Source: Lachnospiraceae bacterium (GTDB lineage: Bacteria > Bacillota > Clostridia > Lachnospirales > Lachnospiraceae). From it: DNA of 15,254 nt. Below are positions 6,770-14,021 of this stretch, one piece after another; position 1 is the first letter of the stretch; each line of letters starts with the position of its first letter. The notes beneath the pieces are model-generated. The model worked only from the letters and a program-made list of their open reading frames with translations, ran no database searches and was not told the origin of the DNA. Location: assembly GCA_014804185.1 (NCBI GenBank), contig JAAVAG010000031.1, positions 1 through 15,254 on the forward strand. The letters are read 5' to 3'. A program made the position numbers and the translations under genes.

Positions 6770-8536
6770 TCACTTTCTCTCCTGCAGCATCAGCCAAACT
6801 CTTCTCTGGATAATATCTACTACTTCATCCAGGCTCTTGTTCCCTCTGTAGTAATACTCCGCCTCCTCCGTAACAATGTTGATGATTTCGTTCCGTTGAG
6901 CCGAGTCGGCGCTAAAATCTATTTTCTCGATAAAATCCATGATCTGATCCACCAGCTCCTGGCGTGTGGCATAACAGGGCACACTTTCATTGCCAATGAT
7001 CAGCCAGTACAACGGCCTGGGCTCATCAACAATATAGTCCTGCTTTGTGGCCTGCTCCATTCTCTCCTGCATCACCGACTTTCTGGGAGAAAAGGGGTAG
7101 TAATCTACTTCCTGCATAAGATAAAATTTCAAAAACTCCCATGCGCCCTCTTTATTCCCGGCTCCCGCAACAATTCCGAAAGGCGCGTCAGACGAAAGAT
7201 GCGCACATCCTTTGCCATCCACTGTGGGATAGCCAAGCAGACGAATCTCCTCACCGAAACGGACCTCCCACTGGGCGCCTTTCTCAAAATCCAGCCAGTT
7301 TTCCATCAGCAGATCGTCCTCAGACATATACCCCGCATAAACGAGTCCGGAAATCTCCTGTGTCTCTTTTCCGTATTTTTCCACCCACAAAAGAAGTTTT
7401 CGGAAATCGTCGCTGTCAAAGCTGCAGGTTCCCTCCTCCCAGTCCACAAATGCCTCCAGATAATAATCGGAGCAGAAACTTCCCAGCAGATTCTCTCTTG
7501 TATTGCATTCCGTGCCGTCCGCGGCCCCCAGCAGATTCATGTCCGGATACCGTTCCATCAGCTCATAGACATCCTCCATCGTCCAGCTTTCCAGGTGCTC
7601 CGTCTGGGACAGACGCCCGGCTGTTATGGAGATGTTAAAGGCTAACGGTATCCCTGCCAGTTTTCCGTCAAATGTATATCCTTCCAGCACATTTTCCAGA
7701 AAGTCTTCCAGATCCGGCTCACCATCACGGGCCAGATAAGGGATCAGATCGTCCAAAAGCCCTTTCTCCATATCCTTTCTTAAATCCCGTCCGTACAGAT
7801 CAATAAGATCCGGCGGATTGGAGGATGCCAGCGCTGTATCCATACGCACCTTTGCGGCGCTCGTTTCATCGTCATAATAGCCGTAGTCCTCCAGGATCAC
7901 ATAATACTCCTTGCTTCTTCTGTTAAATTTTGCGATGCTTGCCTGCAATGAGGTTCCCGACCCAAAAACCGCCAGTCTCACCTGTTCTCTCTCCGGCATC
8001 CCCTCCACCGATGTCTTTGACAGCAAGAAAAGCCCTTTCTCTCCCGTCTCCTCATACCACACCAGAATATTTTCCAGATCCAGAACCATGATCTCCCGGA
8101 CGCAGCCGCCGCTCATATTGCTTTCCAGCCATTTCAGCACCGTTTCTCCCTCAGAAATATCTCCTGCGGAAATCGCCTGGTATCTGCTAAGCCGCCCTGC
8201 ACTGGGATAAGACAGATACAGATTTCCATCATATACGGTCCCGCCGTCCATCCATTCTCCGCTCAATACTTCTCCGGCTTCCTGCAGAGAGACGCCGCCC
8301 CGCCCGTCTCTCTCCACTTTTATCCATTTACAGCCACCCTCATATATTCCCTGTACCAGATAATACACGTTTCCCTGGGAGTCCCCCACAAGACTCTCGG
8401 AAACATTTTCCCCTTTGAAAGTGTCCGTTCTGACCGTGTCACAGCACTGTCCCTCACTTCCTACAGCGAAAATCCCCTCCCGCGCAAGCACGTACACACC
8501 ACCCTGCCCGTCCACAGCAAGGCATCCTTTCATCAC
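6770..8536 (-). CDS. Extracellular solute-binding protein, C-terminal half of a split lipoprotein
   Basis: This is a 588-residue product if it starts at GTG 8536 (ATG at 8533). Residues about 1-190 continue propeller-like strands (DGQGGVYVLAREG, DSQGNVYYLVQG, DGGTVYDGNLYLSYP). From about residue 190 it becomes an ABC-type family 1 solute-binding domain: a first strand VRLAVFGSGTSLQASIAKFNRRS, then ASSNPPDLIDLYGRDLRKDMEKGLLDDLIPYL, YTFDGKLAGIPLAF, and a C-terminal part including APFGIVAGAGNKEGAWEFLKFYL. Without the upstream half there is no signal peptide, so the protein would stay in the cytoplasm, and no Shine-Dalgarno sequence precedes the start. No ABC permease or ATPase is adjacent. The substrate is unknown; family 1 members often bind sugars or oligosaccharides, but nothing here fixes that. 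Confidence 0.75.
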   Translation of the reverse strand: MMKGCLAVDGQGGVYVLAREGIFAVGSEGQCCDTVRTDTFKGENVSESLVGDSQGNVYYLVQGIYEGGCKWIKVERDGRGGVSLQEAGEVLSGEWMDGGTVYDGNLYLSYPSAGRLSRYQAISAGDISEGETVLKWLESNMSGGCVREIMVLDLENILVWYEETGEKGLFLLSKTSVEGMPEREQVRLAVFGSGTSLQASIAKFNRRSKEYYVILEDYGYYDDETSAAKVRMDTALASSNPPDLIDLYGRDLRKDMEKGLLDDLIPYLARDGEPDLEDFLENVLEGYTFDGKLAGIPLAFNISITAGRLSQTEHLESWTMEDVYELMERYPDMNLLGAADGTECNTRENLLGSFCSDYYLEAFVDWEEGTCSFDSDDFRKLLLWVEKYGKETQEISGLVYAGYMSEDDLLMENWLDFEKGAQWEVRFGEEIRLLGYPTVDGKGCAHLSSDAPFGIVAGAGNKEGAWEFLKFYLMQEVDYYPFSPRKSVMQERMEQATKQDYIVDEPRPLYWLIIGNESVPCYATRQELVDQIMDFIEKIDFSADSAQRNEIINIVTEEAEYYYRGNKSLDEVVDIIQRRVWLMLQERK

Positions 8537-8545
8537 TGTTTCCAG

Positions 8546-9181
8546 TTAAGAAAAAAAGAGCCTCCATCCCCATTCTCCCGCCGCCGACATCTTGCAGACA
8601 AGATATCCCCGCTGATCCATTGTAAAATAATTGCCTTCATTGTACTGCAGGATCAGATAAACATTCTGTTCCTCATCCACCGCATAATCCAGCAAGTAAA
8701 ATCGTCCGTAACATGCCTCCGGATCCACTGTCAGCGATTTGACCGCTCCCCGCTCCGCAATGGCCATGCCTGTCTCCACCGCATCGTCCAGCAAAGAGAA
8801 GATCTCCTCCTCCCCGGATGTCTGCGCCGCGTCTTTCAGCAGAATGCCATCTCCGGAGATCGCAAAAACGGCCTCTTTTCCATCAAGAAGCACCTTCTTT
8901 TCTTCCAGATTCAGCGTCCCTTTCCTGACTGCGTAGCCGCCGGTTACCATTTCTCTGAAAAACAGGCTGCCCGCAGCTTTAATAGGCCTGTCGAAACCGT
9001 TCGGAAGAGTATACAAGCCACGGTAGGTTGTGGCAATTTTTTCCGGAAGATAGACATACCCGTCCACGCCAAGTTCCGTCACTGTCTCCTCCATATCTTT
9101 TCCGCCGCAGCCCCACAGCGCGCATACCGCCGCCAGAAGCCAGACGGCAAGAACCATTTTTCGCCATCGCTTTCTTCTCAT
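8546..9181 (-). CDS. Lipoprotein, N-terminal half of a split propeller/solute-binding protein
   Basis: The 211-residue product begins with a basic n-region (RRKRWRK), a hydrophobic core (MVLAVWLLAAVCAL) and a lipobox-like LWGC, with the candidate lipidated cysteine at about residue 25. It is therefore predicted to be exported and anchored to the outer face of the membrane. The rest looks like beta-propeller strands, including GYVYLPEKIATTYRGLYTL, GDGILL and DEEQNVYLILQYNEGNYFTMDQRGYL. The stop is a TAA at 8546-8548, in frame with the next reading frame. The start ATG is preceded by GGAGAAATAGGAA. It sits 23 bases after the zinc-ribbon gene, so the two are probably co-transcribed. Alone it would be a truncated propeller with no ligand-binding domain. 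Confidence 0.7.
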   Translation of the reverse strand: MRRKRWRKMVLAVWLLAAVCALWGCGGKDMEETVTELGVDGYVYLPEKIATTYRGLYTLPNGFDRPIKAAGSLFFREMVTGGYAVRKGTLNLEEKKVLLDGKEAVFAISGDGILLKDAAQTSGEEEIFSLLDDAVETGMAIAERGAVKSLTVDPEACYGRFYLLDYAVDEEQNVYLILQYNEGNYFTMDQRGYLVCKMSAAGEWGWRLFFS

Positions 9182-9204
9182 TTCCTATTTCTCCACAAAG
9201 CGTC

Positions 9205-10404
9205 TCAGTAACTCCCCAGAAACTTCTCATAGTCCGCAAATGTGACGTAGAGCACCACTTCCTGCATGTTCAGCCCTACCTCCATCCCCATGGGCGTATA
9301 AAAGATTACCAGATAATCAGGATCCCGCAGCATCTGCAGAATCTCCTGATCCGAATAATCCGTCAGCCAGTTATCGCCGTTCTCCTTGATCTCCCTTTTG
9401 CGGAATTCCAGGGCAAAATCCTGATCCATATACAGCATTTCTGTGTTGTTCATCACCACGCCGTCTTTCATATTAAAATTCAGGCAGTAAAAGTTGATGG
9501 CGCTGAACCAGTCCAGAAGCACCTCCTCGCGGAATACCACGCTCATCACATTTTCGTCCATGTAGGTGATATAGCAGTCCGCCAGACAGATATAGTAGCT
9601 GTCCGGATCCATATCCGGCTCATAATCATAGGTGAAAAATTCCAGATAATACTGATATTCATATTCCAGGATTTCATTCAGATACTCCAGGTTTTCCACG
9701 TCTCCCGAAATCTGCGGATAACTGATGTTTACCTCCACGTTTTCGTACTCCTGGAGTGTGAAATGTCCTTCTTCCATACTGACCCGATAATCCAGATCGT
9801 CGCGGAGCACGCTGTATAATTCTCCATAATACTCTCCGTCCACAGGTTCCCGCTCCGGAACGGTCTGATCCGGAGTCTGCGGATCCGTTGTTTCAGGCTC
9901 CCTGTCCTGCTCTCTGTCTCCGCCCTGATTTTTGTCCCTGTCCTTGTCTTTATCCACCTTGTCATCGCCTACAAACCAGGCGTAATCTCTGGGATCTTTT
10001 GTGCCGCCTCTTCCCAACGAACGAAACGCGGCAAAGGAAACGCCAAAAACCGCGATAACCAGCAATGCGGCAAGCACTGCCACAGCAGCGGCGGCGCCGC
10101 CCCCTTTTTTCTTCGGCATCTGGCCCGCGGGCGGATACACATCAGGGTACATATTTGGATACATATTGGGATACATATTCTGGCAGGAACTCTGATAGGG
10201 ATTGGGCTGCGCATCCTGATACGGATATTGATATGCGCCCTGCTGCAATTCATTACCGCTCTGCTGTGCGCCGCCGTATTGTCCCTGCGCGCCGCTGTAT
10301 TGTCCCTGCATGTCCGATTTTCTGTAGCCGCAGCTCTGGCACTGTCCGTCCCTCGTCACTGCGCCGCATCTGGGACAAAATTCAAATTTACTGATATCAG
10401 GCAT
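9205..10404 (-). CDS. Zinc-ribbon, single-pass membrane protein with DUF3298/RsiV-like outer domain
   Basis: The gene itself is not one I can name. The 399-residue protein has a four-cysteine zinc ribbon at residues 10-25 (CPRC...CQSC). A low-complexity Q/G/Y/P/N segment follows (about 33-95), including two 7-residue GQY(S/G)GAQ units and tandem MYPN units. Next come a short KKK patch and one membrane helix (about 103-127). A charged D/K/R/E and P/T linker spans about 131-190, and the C-terminal domain covers about 190-399. That domain resembles the PdaC/RsiV-type DUF3298 fold, with ISYPQISGD, YLNEILEYEYQYY and FNMKDGVVMNNTEML. The expected topology is cytoplasmic zinc ribbon and outside C-terminus. 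RsiV-like domains sense or bind cell-wall material in anti-sigma factors, but no sigma factor gene is adjacent, so a sensing role is only inference. The start follows AGAGGTGAAG. It heads the accessory pair and lies 87 bases after cinA. Confidence 0.8.
   Translation of the reverse strand: MPDISKFEFCPRCGAVTRDGQCQSCGYRKSDMQGQYSGAQGQYGGAQQSGNELQQGAYQYPYQDAQPNPYQSSCQNMYPNMYPNMYPDVYPPAGQMPKKKGGGAAAAVAVLAALLVIAVFGVSFAAFRSLGRGGTKDPRDYAWFVGDDKVDKDKDRDKNQGGDREQDREPETTDPQTPDQTVPEREPVDGEYYGELYSVLRDDLDYRVSMEEGHFTLQEYENVEVNISYPQISGDVENLEYLNEILEYEYQYYLEFFTYDYEPDMDPDSYYICLADCYITYMDENVMSVVFREEVLLDWFSAINFYCLNFNMKDGVVMNNTEMLYMDQDFALEFRKREIKENGDNWLTDYSDQEILQMLRDPDYLVIFYTPMGMEVGLNMQEVVLYVTFADYEKFLGSY
10145..10180 (-). 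repeat. 12-bp tandem repeat, three copies, encoding MYPN units
   Basis: Units at 10145-10156, 10157-10168 and 10169-10180 share the plus-strand core TACATATT with one or two changes each. In the minus-strand zinc-ribbon gene they encode the tetrapeptide MYPN. The 12-base period keeps the frame, so copy number can vary without disrupting the protein. Confidence 0.75.
10265..10306 (-). repeat. 21-bp tandem repeat, two copies, encoding GQY(S/G)GAQ units
   Basis: Two units (10265-10285 and 10286-10306) differ at two positions and encode a 7-residue unit in the Q/G/Y-rich segment of the zinc-ribbon protein. They preserve the frame, as do the nearby 12-bp repeats. Confidence 0.65.
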
Positions 10405-10456
10405 TTCTTCACCTCTGTCTCATCCATCTTATCTGTCATCTGTTTCTGCGTTTTCA

Positions 10457-10474
10457 GTTCCGGTTTTCCGGAAC
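10457..10474. other. Perfect 7-bp hairpin in the cinA to zinc-ribbon gap
   Basis: GTTCCGG and CCGGAAC flank a 4-base loop. There is no T-run on either side, so it is a weak terminator candidate at best. It may be an RNA processing or stability element between cinA and the accessory genes. Confidence 0.3.
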
Positions 10475-10491
10475 CTGCTCTCCATAAACGG

Positions 10492-10980
10492 TTATGCTTC
10501 AAGCCGAATCTCCGCCTCCAGCTGCTCCAGCATAAATTGAAGCGCAGCCTGGGAGGCCTTTCTTCGCACCTCCTGCCTGTCGCCCTCAAACAGGCATCTG
10601 TGTACCTGTACCCGTCCCTGTACCAGACAGGCAATGTACACCAGTCCCACAGGTTTTTCCGGCGTTCCGCCGCCCGGTCCCGCGATCCCTGTGGTGGCGA
10701 TGCTGCAGTGGGCATGCGTCCGCCCTGCAGCGCCCAGCGCCATCTCCTCCGCCGTCTGCGGACTTACCGCTCCGAAACACTGCAGCGTATCCTTTCTCAC
10801 TCCCAGGATCCGTTCTTTCGCCTCATTGGCATACGTGATATAGCCCTCCTCAAAGACATCCGATACCCCCGGCACATTCACAAGCCTGGAGGCCACCAGA
10901 CCTCCCGTACACGATTCAGCCGTGGATATTTTCATATTCTTTTCCATCAGAATCCGAACAATTTTATCTTCTATATCCAT
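10492..10980 (-). CDS. pncC: CinA C-terminal domain protein / nicotinamide-nucleotide amidase
   Basis: This domain (PncC/CinA-C) hydrolyses nicotinamide mononucleotide to nicotinate mononucleotide and ammonia in pyridine nucleotide recycling. The product is about 162 residues with the full set of family motifs: STAESCTGGLVASRL near the N-terminus, EGYITYANEAKERILGV, GAVSPQTAEEMA, and ATTGIAGPGGGTPEKPVGLVYIA. The N-terminal COG1058 half found in full-length CinA, such as that of Bacillus, is absent, so this is a stand-alone version. The ATG at 10980 is favoured because GGTGATC precedes it and the protein then begins as relatives do. The ATG four codons upstream (10992) is possible but has no ribosome site. 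It lies between pgsA and the accessory genes, in the pgsA-cinA-recA order typical of Firmicutes. Confidence 0.93.
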   Translation of the reverse strand: MDIEDKIVRILMEKNMKISTAESCTGGLVASRLVNVPGVSDVFEEGYITYANEAKERILGVRKDTLQCFGAVSPQTAEEMALGAAGRTHAHCSIATTGIAGPGGGTPEKPVGLVYIACLVQGRVQVHRCLFEGDRQEVRRKASQAALQFMLEQLEAEIRLEA

Positions 10981-11019
10981 ATGATCACCCATACCATGCT
11001 GCCGGATATACTCTTCCGG

Positions 11020-11613
11020 TCATTTTTCCGCCATCACCGATTTGTTCTTCCATATATAGTCCACCAGCGAAATCACGGTCAGTGCCAGTGCGATCCACAT
11101 CACCACAACCGCCGCCAGATGTATTTCCCCGGAATTGTGAAAGAAAAATTTTCCGTTATCGACGATCAGCAGACAGATCATGATCATCTGGAACGTGGTC
11201 TTGAATTTTCCCCAGTAGCTTGCGGCAATCACCACGCCCTTGTCGGCCGCCACCAGACGGAATCCGCTGATAATAAACTCTCTGCTCAGAATAATGATCA
11301 CGACCCATGCCTGGATCCTGTCCATCTCTACCAGACACACCAACGCCGCACATACCAGCAGCTTATCCGCCAGAGGATCTATAAACTTTCCAAAATTTGT
11401 CACCATATTATATTTTCGGGCAATCTTCCCGTCCAGAAGATCTGTCAGACTGGCGAGGATAAAGAGCGCCAGCGCAATCCAGTCCACAAATTCCATAATA
11501 CCCCCGAAAACGGCGGTAAACCAACTCCATTGATGAAAGCCCCCCAACAGAAACAGCACAAACGGAATAATCAGAATTATTCTGAAAATAGTAAGTTTAT
11601 TTGGCAGATTCAT
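11020..11613 (-). CDS. pgsA: CDP-diacylglycerol-glycerol-3-phosphate 3-phosphatidyltransferase
   Basis: PgsA makes phosphatidylglycerol phosphate from CDP-diacylglycerol and glycerol 3-phosphate, the committed step to phosphatidylglycerol and cardiolipin, in the cytoplasmic membrane. The 197-residue protein contains the complete CDP-alcohol phosphotransferase signature: D58, D61-G62, A65-R66, G75, D79 and D83. Membrane segments lie at about residues 8-25, 42-57, 86-105 and in the C-terminal third. The ATG at 11613 is chosen because the protein then begins MNLPNKLTIFR as family members do. Upstream in-frame ATG codons (11625 and 11670) add unlikely residues. It follows rimO and precedes cinA by about 39 bases. 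Confidence 0.94.
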   Translation of the reverse strand: MNLPNKLTIFRIILIIPFVLFLLGGFHQWSWFTAVFGGIMEFVDWIALALFILASLTDLLDGKIARKYNMVTNFGKFIDPLADKLLVCAALVCLVEMDRIQAWVVIIILSREFIISGFRLVAADKGVVIAASYWGKFKTTFQMIMICLLIVDNGKFFFHNSGEIHLAAVVVMWIALALTVISLVDYIWKNKSVMAEK

Positions 11614-11694
11614 TTTTACACCCATCTGCGCGCTGCGGCACGCATTCCCTTCAACAGGCCGAATACACATTTTTATTCAGCCTTACCCTCTCAT

Positions 11695-11710
11695 GCCCGC
11701 TTTGGCGGGC
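11695..11710 (-). other. Short GC hairpin just after the rimO stop
   Basis: GCCCGC and GCGGGC form a perfect 6-bp stem around a 4-base loop, 7 bases beyond the rimO stop codon. No T-run follows on the minus strand, so it is unlikely to be a full terminator. It may stabilise or attenuate the transcript between rimO and pgsA. Confidence 0.35.
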
Positions 11711-11716
11711 GGTCAA

Positions 11717-13045
11717 TCAATCGCTTGCAATTTCTCCGATCAGGTCATATCCGTTTGCTTTCGTCACTCTCACCCTCACAAAGTCCCCTGTCATCAGGGT
11801 CTCGGACGTGTCTATAAACAGATATCCGTCCACCTCCGGCGCATCCATATAGGTGCGCGCCACATAGACGTCTTCATCCGCCATCCTGCCTTCCACCATA
11901 CACAGAAGCACTCTCCCTGCCATGTCTTCCGCTTTCTCGAAAGCAATCTCCTGCTGCAGTTCCATCACTTCGTTTTTTCTGTCCTCTTTGACCTCCTCGG
12001 GTACCTGCTCCGGCATATCGGCTGCCGGGGTATCCTCCTCCTGGGAGTAGGTGAACACACCCAGACGGTCAAATTCCATCTCGTCCACAAACTGCAGAAG
12101 CTGTTCGTGATCTTCCTGTGTCTCCCCCGGAAAACCGGTGATCAGTGTGGTTCTCAGACAGATATCCGGAATCTCTCTGCGAAGCAGTCCTATCATCTCA
12201 CGCAGACGCGCCTGATCGGTGCGCCTGCCCATGCGCTTCAGCACCGGATCCGACGCGTGCTGAACGGGAAGATCCAAGTAATGGCACACTTTTTCTTCTT
12301 TTTTGATCGTCTCTATCAATTCTCCGTCTATTTCCTCCGGATAGCAGTACAGAAGACGGATCCAGCGGATCCCGGGAATCTGCGCCAGCCGTTCCAAAAG
12401 GCGGGGCAGACTCTTTTTCCCATACAGATCCACGCCGTACAGCGTCGTCTCCTGAGCCACCAGGATCAGTTCTTTCACTCCGTTCTCCGCAAGCAGGCGC
12501 GCCTGCCGCTCCAGATCCTCCATCGGCACGGAGCGGTAATGCCCTCTCACCTTTGGAATAATACAGTAGGTGCAGCACTTGTCGCACCCCTCCGCAATCT
12601 TAAGATATGCAAAATGGCCGCCCGTTGTTACGACTCTCTCCAGCCGTCCGTCCGGCGCCTCATTGATATCCCTATAGTAGTTTTTCCCTTTTCCCGCCAG
12701 CGCCGCATCCATTGCGTCCGCAATATCCGCGATGGATGCGGTTCCTACGATCGCATCCACCTCCGGAATCTCTTTCTGAATCTCCTCTTTATAGCGCTGT
12801 GCCATACATCCGGCCGCCACCAGCGCCCTGATCCGGCCGCTGTTTTTTAGTTCCGCCAGTTCCAGAAGTGTCTGGATGCTCTCCTCCTTGGCATCGCCGA
12901 TAAAACAGCAGGTATTGACCACGGCGGCCTCCGCCTCTGTCTCATCGTCAGTAAATTCATATCCCCTCTCCCTGAGCCTGCCCAGCATCATCTCCGAATC
13001 CACCAGATTCTTATCGCATCCCAGAGATACAAACAGTATTTTCAA
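11717..13045 (-). CDS. rimO: Ribosomal protein S12 methylthiotransferase RimO
   Basis: RimO is a radical-SAM enzyme that adds a methylthio group to a conserved aspartate of ribosomal protein S12. The 442-residue protein has the N-terminal UPF0004 domain with its three cluster cysteines (C10, C46 and C80) and the radical-SAM C-x3-C-x2-C motif (C154, C158, C161 in CDKCCTYC). The core continues with RGHYRSVPMEDL and LITGFPGETQEDHE, and a C-terminal TRAM domain ends VRVTKANGYDLIGEI. The start is probably the TTG at 13045: the protein then begins MKILFVSLGCDKN like its relatives, and AGGGGTG lies just upstream. The frame stays open to an ATG at 13090, but that has no ribosome site and would start inside the preceding terminator region. 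Features of MiaB (tRNA methylthiolation) are not seen. Confidence 0.95.
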   Translation of the reverse strand: MKILFVSLGCDKNLVDSEMMLGRLRERGYEFTDDETEAEAAVVNTCCFIGDAKEESIQTLLELAELKNSGRIRALVAAGCMAQRYKEEIQKEIPEVDAIVGTASIADIADAMDAALAGKGKNYYRDINEAPDGRLERVVTTGGHFAYLKIAEGCDKCCTYCIIPKVRGHYRSVPMEDLERQARLLAENGVKELILVAQETTLYGVDLYGKKSLPRLLERLAQIPGIRWIRLLYCYPEEIDGELIETIKKEEKVCHYLDLPVQHASDPVLKRMGRRTDQARLREMIGLLRREIPDICLRTTLITGFPGETQEDHEQLLQFVDEMEFDRLGVFTYSQEEDTPAADMPEQVPEEVKEDRKNEVMELQQEIAFEKAEDMAGRVLLCMVEGRMADEDVYVARTYMDAPEVDGYLFIDTSETLMTGDFVRVRVTKANGYDLIGEIASD

Positions 13046-13093
13046 ACTTACACCCCTAACCCCTGCTCTCCGTATATCGCGGGTTCCCATGCT

Positions 13094-13132
13094 AAAAAGA
13101 GAAATCCCGGTTCCGGTCTTTCTCTTTTTTTT
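13094..13132. terminator. Bidirectional hairpin terminator between rpoZ and rimO
   Basis: A perfect 11-bp inverted repeat (13094-13104 with 13119-13129) encloses a 14-base loop. On the minus strand the outgoing arm ends in five T residues, and on the plus strand the hairpin runs into eight T residues. It lies about 15-50 bases after the rpoZ stop codon. Being A/T rich and having no protein gene on the plus strand here, it most likely ends or attenuates the yicC-rpoZ transcript. Confidence 0.6.
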
Positions 13133-13145
13133 CTCTTTTATGCTT

Positions 13146-13379
13146 CTATTCCTCGTCGCTTAAGATCTTGATCTTTCCCTGGTTCACTTCTTCCACCGGA
13201 ACGGACAGCGGCTTTTTTCCTTTCTCATCCACCAGCGCCTCGTCGCCGCCGATAATCTGCCTTGCCCGCCTGGAGGTAGCCATCACAATAGAATACCGGC
13301 TGCTCACCACCGGCTCCTCTCCCGGTTCGACTTCGCTGTTGACCACTTTCATCAAATCAGAATAAGATGGATGTAACAT
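13146..13379 (-). CDS. rpoZ: RNA polymerase subunit omega
   Basis: Omega helps assemble and stabilise the beta-prime subunit of RNA polymerase. The 77-residue product is of family size and has the recognisable core SRYSIVMATSRRARQIIGGDEALVDEKGKKPLSVPVEEVNQGKI, corresponding to the RpoZ YxLVxxAAKRARQI region. It begins MLHPSYSDLMKVV, as in clostridial omegas. The ATG at 13379 abuts the gmk stop region (gmk ends at 13380), and AAAGGAGAT lies inside the end of gmk. The yicC-remA-gmk-rpoZ order agrees with Bacillus. Confidence 0.93.
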   Translation of the reverse strand: MLHPSYSDLMKVVNSEVEPGEEPVVSSRYSIVMATSRRARQIIGGDEALVDEKGKKPLSVPVEEVNQGKIKILSDEE

Positions 13380-14021
13380 TTAATTATCTCCTTTCGATAA
13401 AGCTTTTAATTCCGCTTTTATCTCCTCTATAAATTCTTCATTGCACCCGGGCTTTCTTCTGGACGCCTGTATAATCCGGTGGATCTCCTCCGCACAGGTT
13501 CGGAAATCATCGTTGACCACCAGATAATCATAATCGCCCATGTGCTCCGCCTCCTCAGCGGCACGCCTCATGCGCCTGTCGATCACCTCCATGGTCTCCG
13601 TTCCTCTTCCCACCAGCCGCCTTTTCAATTCCGCGGCGCCGGGCGGCGTGACAAATACAAGAACCGCCTCGGGAAACTTCTTCTTCACCTGAAAAGCCCC
13701 CTGGATCTCAATCTCCAGGATCACATCCCTGCCCGATAAAAGCTGCTGCTCCACATAATGCCTGGGCGTACCGTAATAATTCCCGCAATATTCAGCATAC
13801 TCTATCAGACCGTCTTCTGCAATCTTTTTTTCAAAATCTTCCCTGCTGGAAAAAAAATATTCCACACCGTCCCGCTCGCCCTGCCTGGGCTGCCTGGTAG
13901 TCATGGAGACGGACAGAGCATAATTGTCATAGTTTTCCAGTAGCTGCCGCATAATTGTACCTTTTCCGGCTCCCGCAAATCCTGACACCACAACCAGAAT
14001 CCCCTTGCTATGCTTCATCAT
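13380..14021 (-). CDS. gmk: Guanylate kinase
   Basis: Gmk phosphorylates GMP to GDP with ATP in purine nucleotide synthesis. The 213-residue protein has a P-loop SGFAGAGKGT at about residues 11-20; it lacks the GPSG proline of many Gmk proteins, a variant I regard as ordinary for Clostridia. GMP-binding segments are SVSMTTRQPRQGERDGVEYFF, GNYYGTPRHYVEQQL, and DVILEIEIQGAFQVKKKFP. A lid arginine region (RLVGRGTE) and DDYLVVNDD-like YDYLVVNDD follow. The start is placed at the first of two adjacent ATG codons (14021, 14018) after AAGGCGGTGG. It overlaps the end of remA by 14 bases, implying coupled translation. The longer open frame to 14165 is a shadow of remA. Confidence 0.96.
   Translation of the reverse strand: MMKHSKGILVVVSGFAGAGKGTIMRQLLENYDNYALSVSMTTRQPRQGERDGVEYFFSSREDFEKKIAEDGLIEYAEYCGNYYGTPRHYVEQQLLSGRDVILEIEIQGAFQVKKKFPEAVLVFVTPPGAAELKRRLVGRGTETMEVIDRRMRRAAEEAEHMGDYDYLVVNDDFRTCAEEIHRIIQASRRKPGCNEEFIEEIKAELKALSKGDN

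Larger units (their letters stand above)
6770..9181 (-). pseudogene. Propeller plus solute-binding lipoprotein gene interrupted by an in-frame TAA
   Basis: The two reading frames at 8546-9181 and 6770-8536 are in the same frame, separated only by TAA (8548-8546) and three sense codons (CTG GAA ACA). Taken together they make an 804-codon gene. It has a lipoprotein signal, a repeat-rich propeller-like N-terminal half, and a C-terminal family 1 extracellular solute-binding domain. The propeller pattern runs across the stop: GEWGWRLFFS before it, and LAVDGQGGVYVLAREGIF after it. The downstream half has no ribosome site before its GTG/ATG. The simplest reading is a nonsense mutation (or a base-call error) in one gene. 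Both halves otherwise stay open, so the change looks recent. The halves are also listed separately. Confidence 0.6.

Noticed and set aside
6539..7645. Plus-strand open frame of 368 codons running from the structured element into the solute-binding gene
   Set aside because: It is antisense to the solute-binding domain and crosses the hairpin-rich element. It has no domain features.
8546..8560. Frameshift at the run of seven T residues as the cause of the split lipoprotein
   Set aside because: Both halves are already in the same frame. Removing one T leads to a TGA ten codons on, and adding one leads into a frame without the propeller pattern. The break is a nonsense codon, not an indel.
10141..10310. 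The short tandem repeats as a CRISPR array
   Set aside because: The repeats are 12 and 21 bases, have no spacers, and lie in frame inside a protein gene.
11020..11670. Longer pgsA start at 11670
   Set aside because: The extra 19 residues do not resemble family N-termini, and no ribosome site precedes that ATG; the family start is at 11613.
10228..11817. Long plus-strand open frame (529 codons) across the zinc-ribbon gene start, cinA and pgsA
   Set aside because: It is antisense to three well-supported genes. Its translation is rich in H, R, S and P without domain motifs and has no ribosome site, so it is a compositional shadow.
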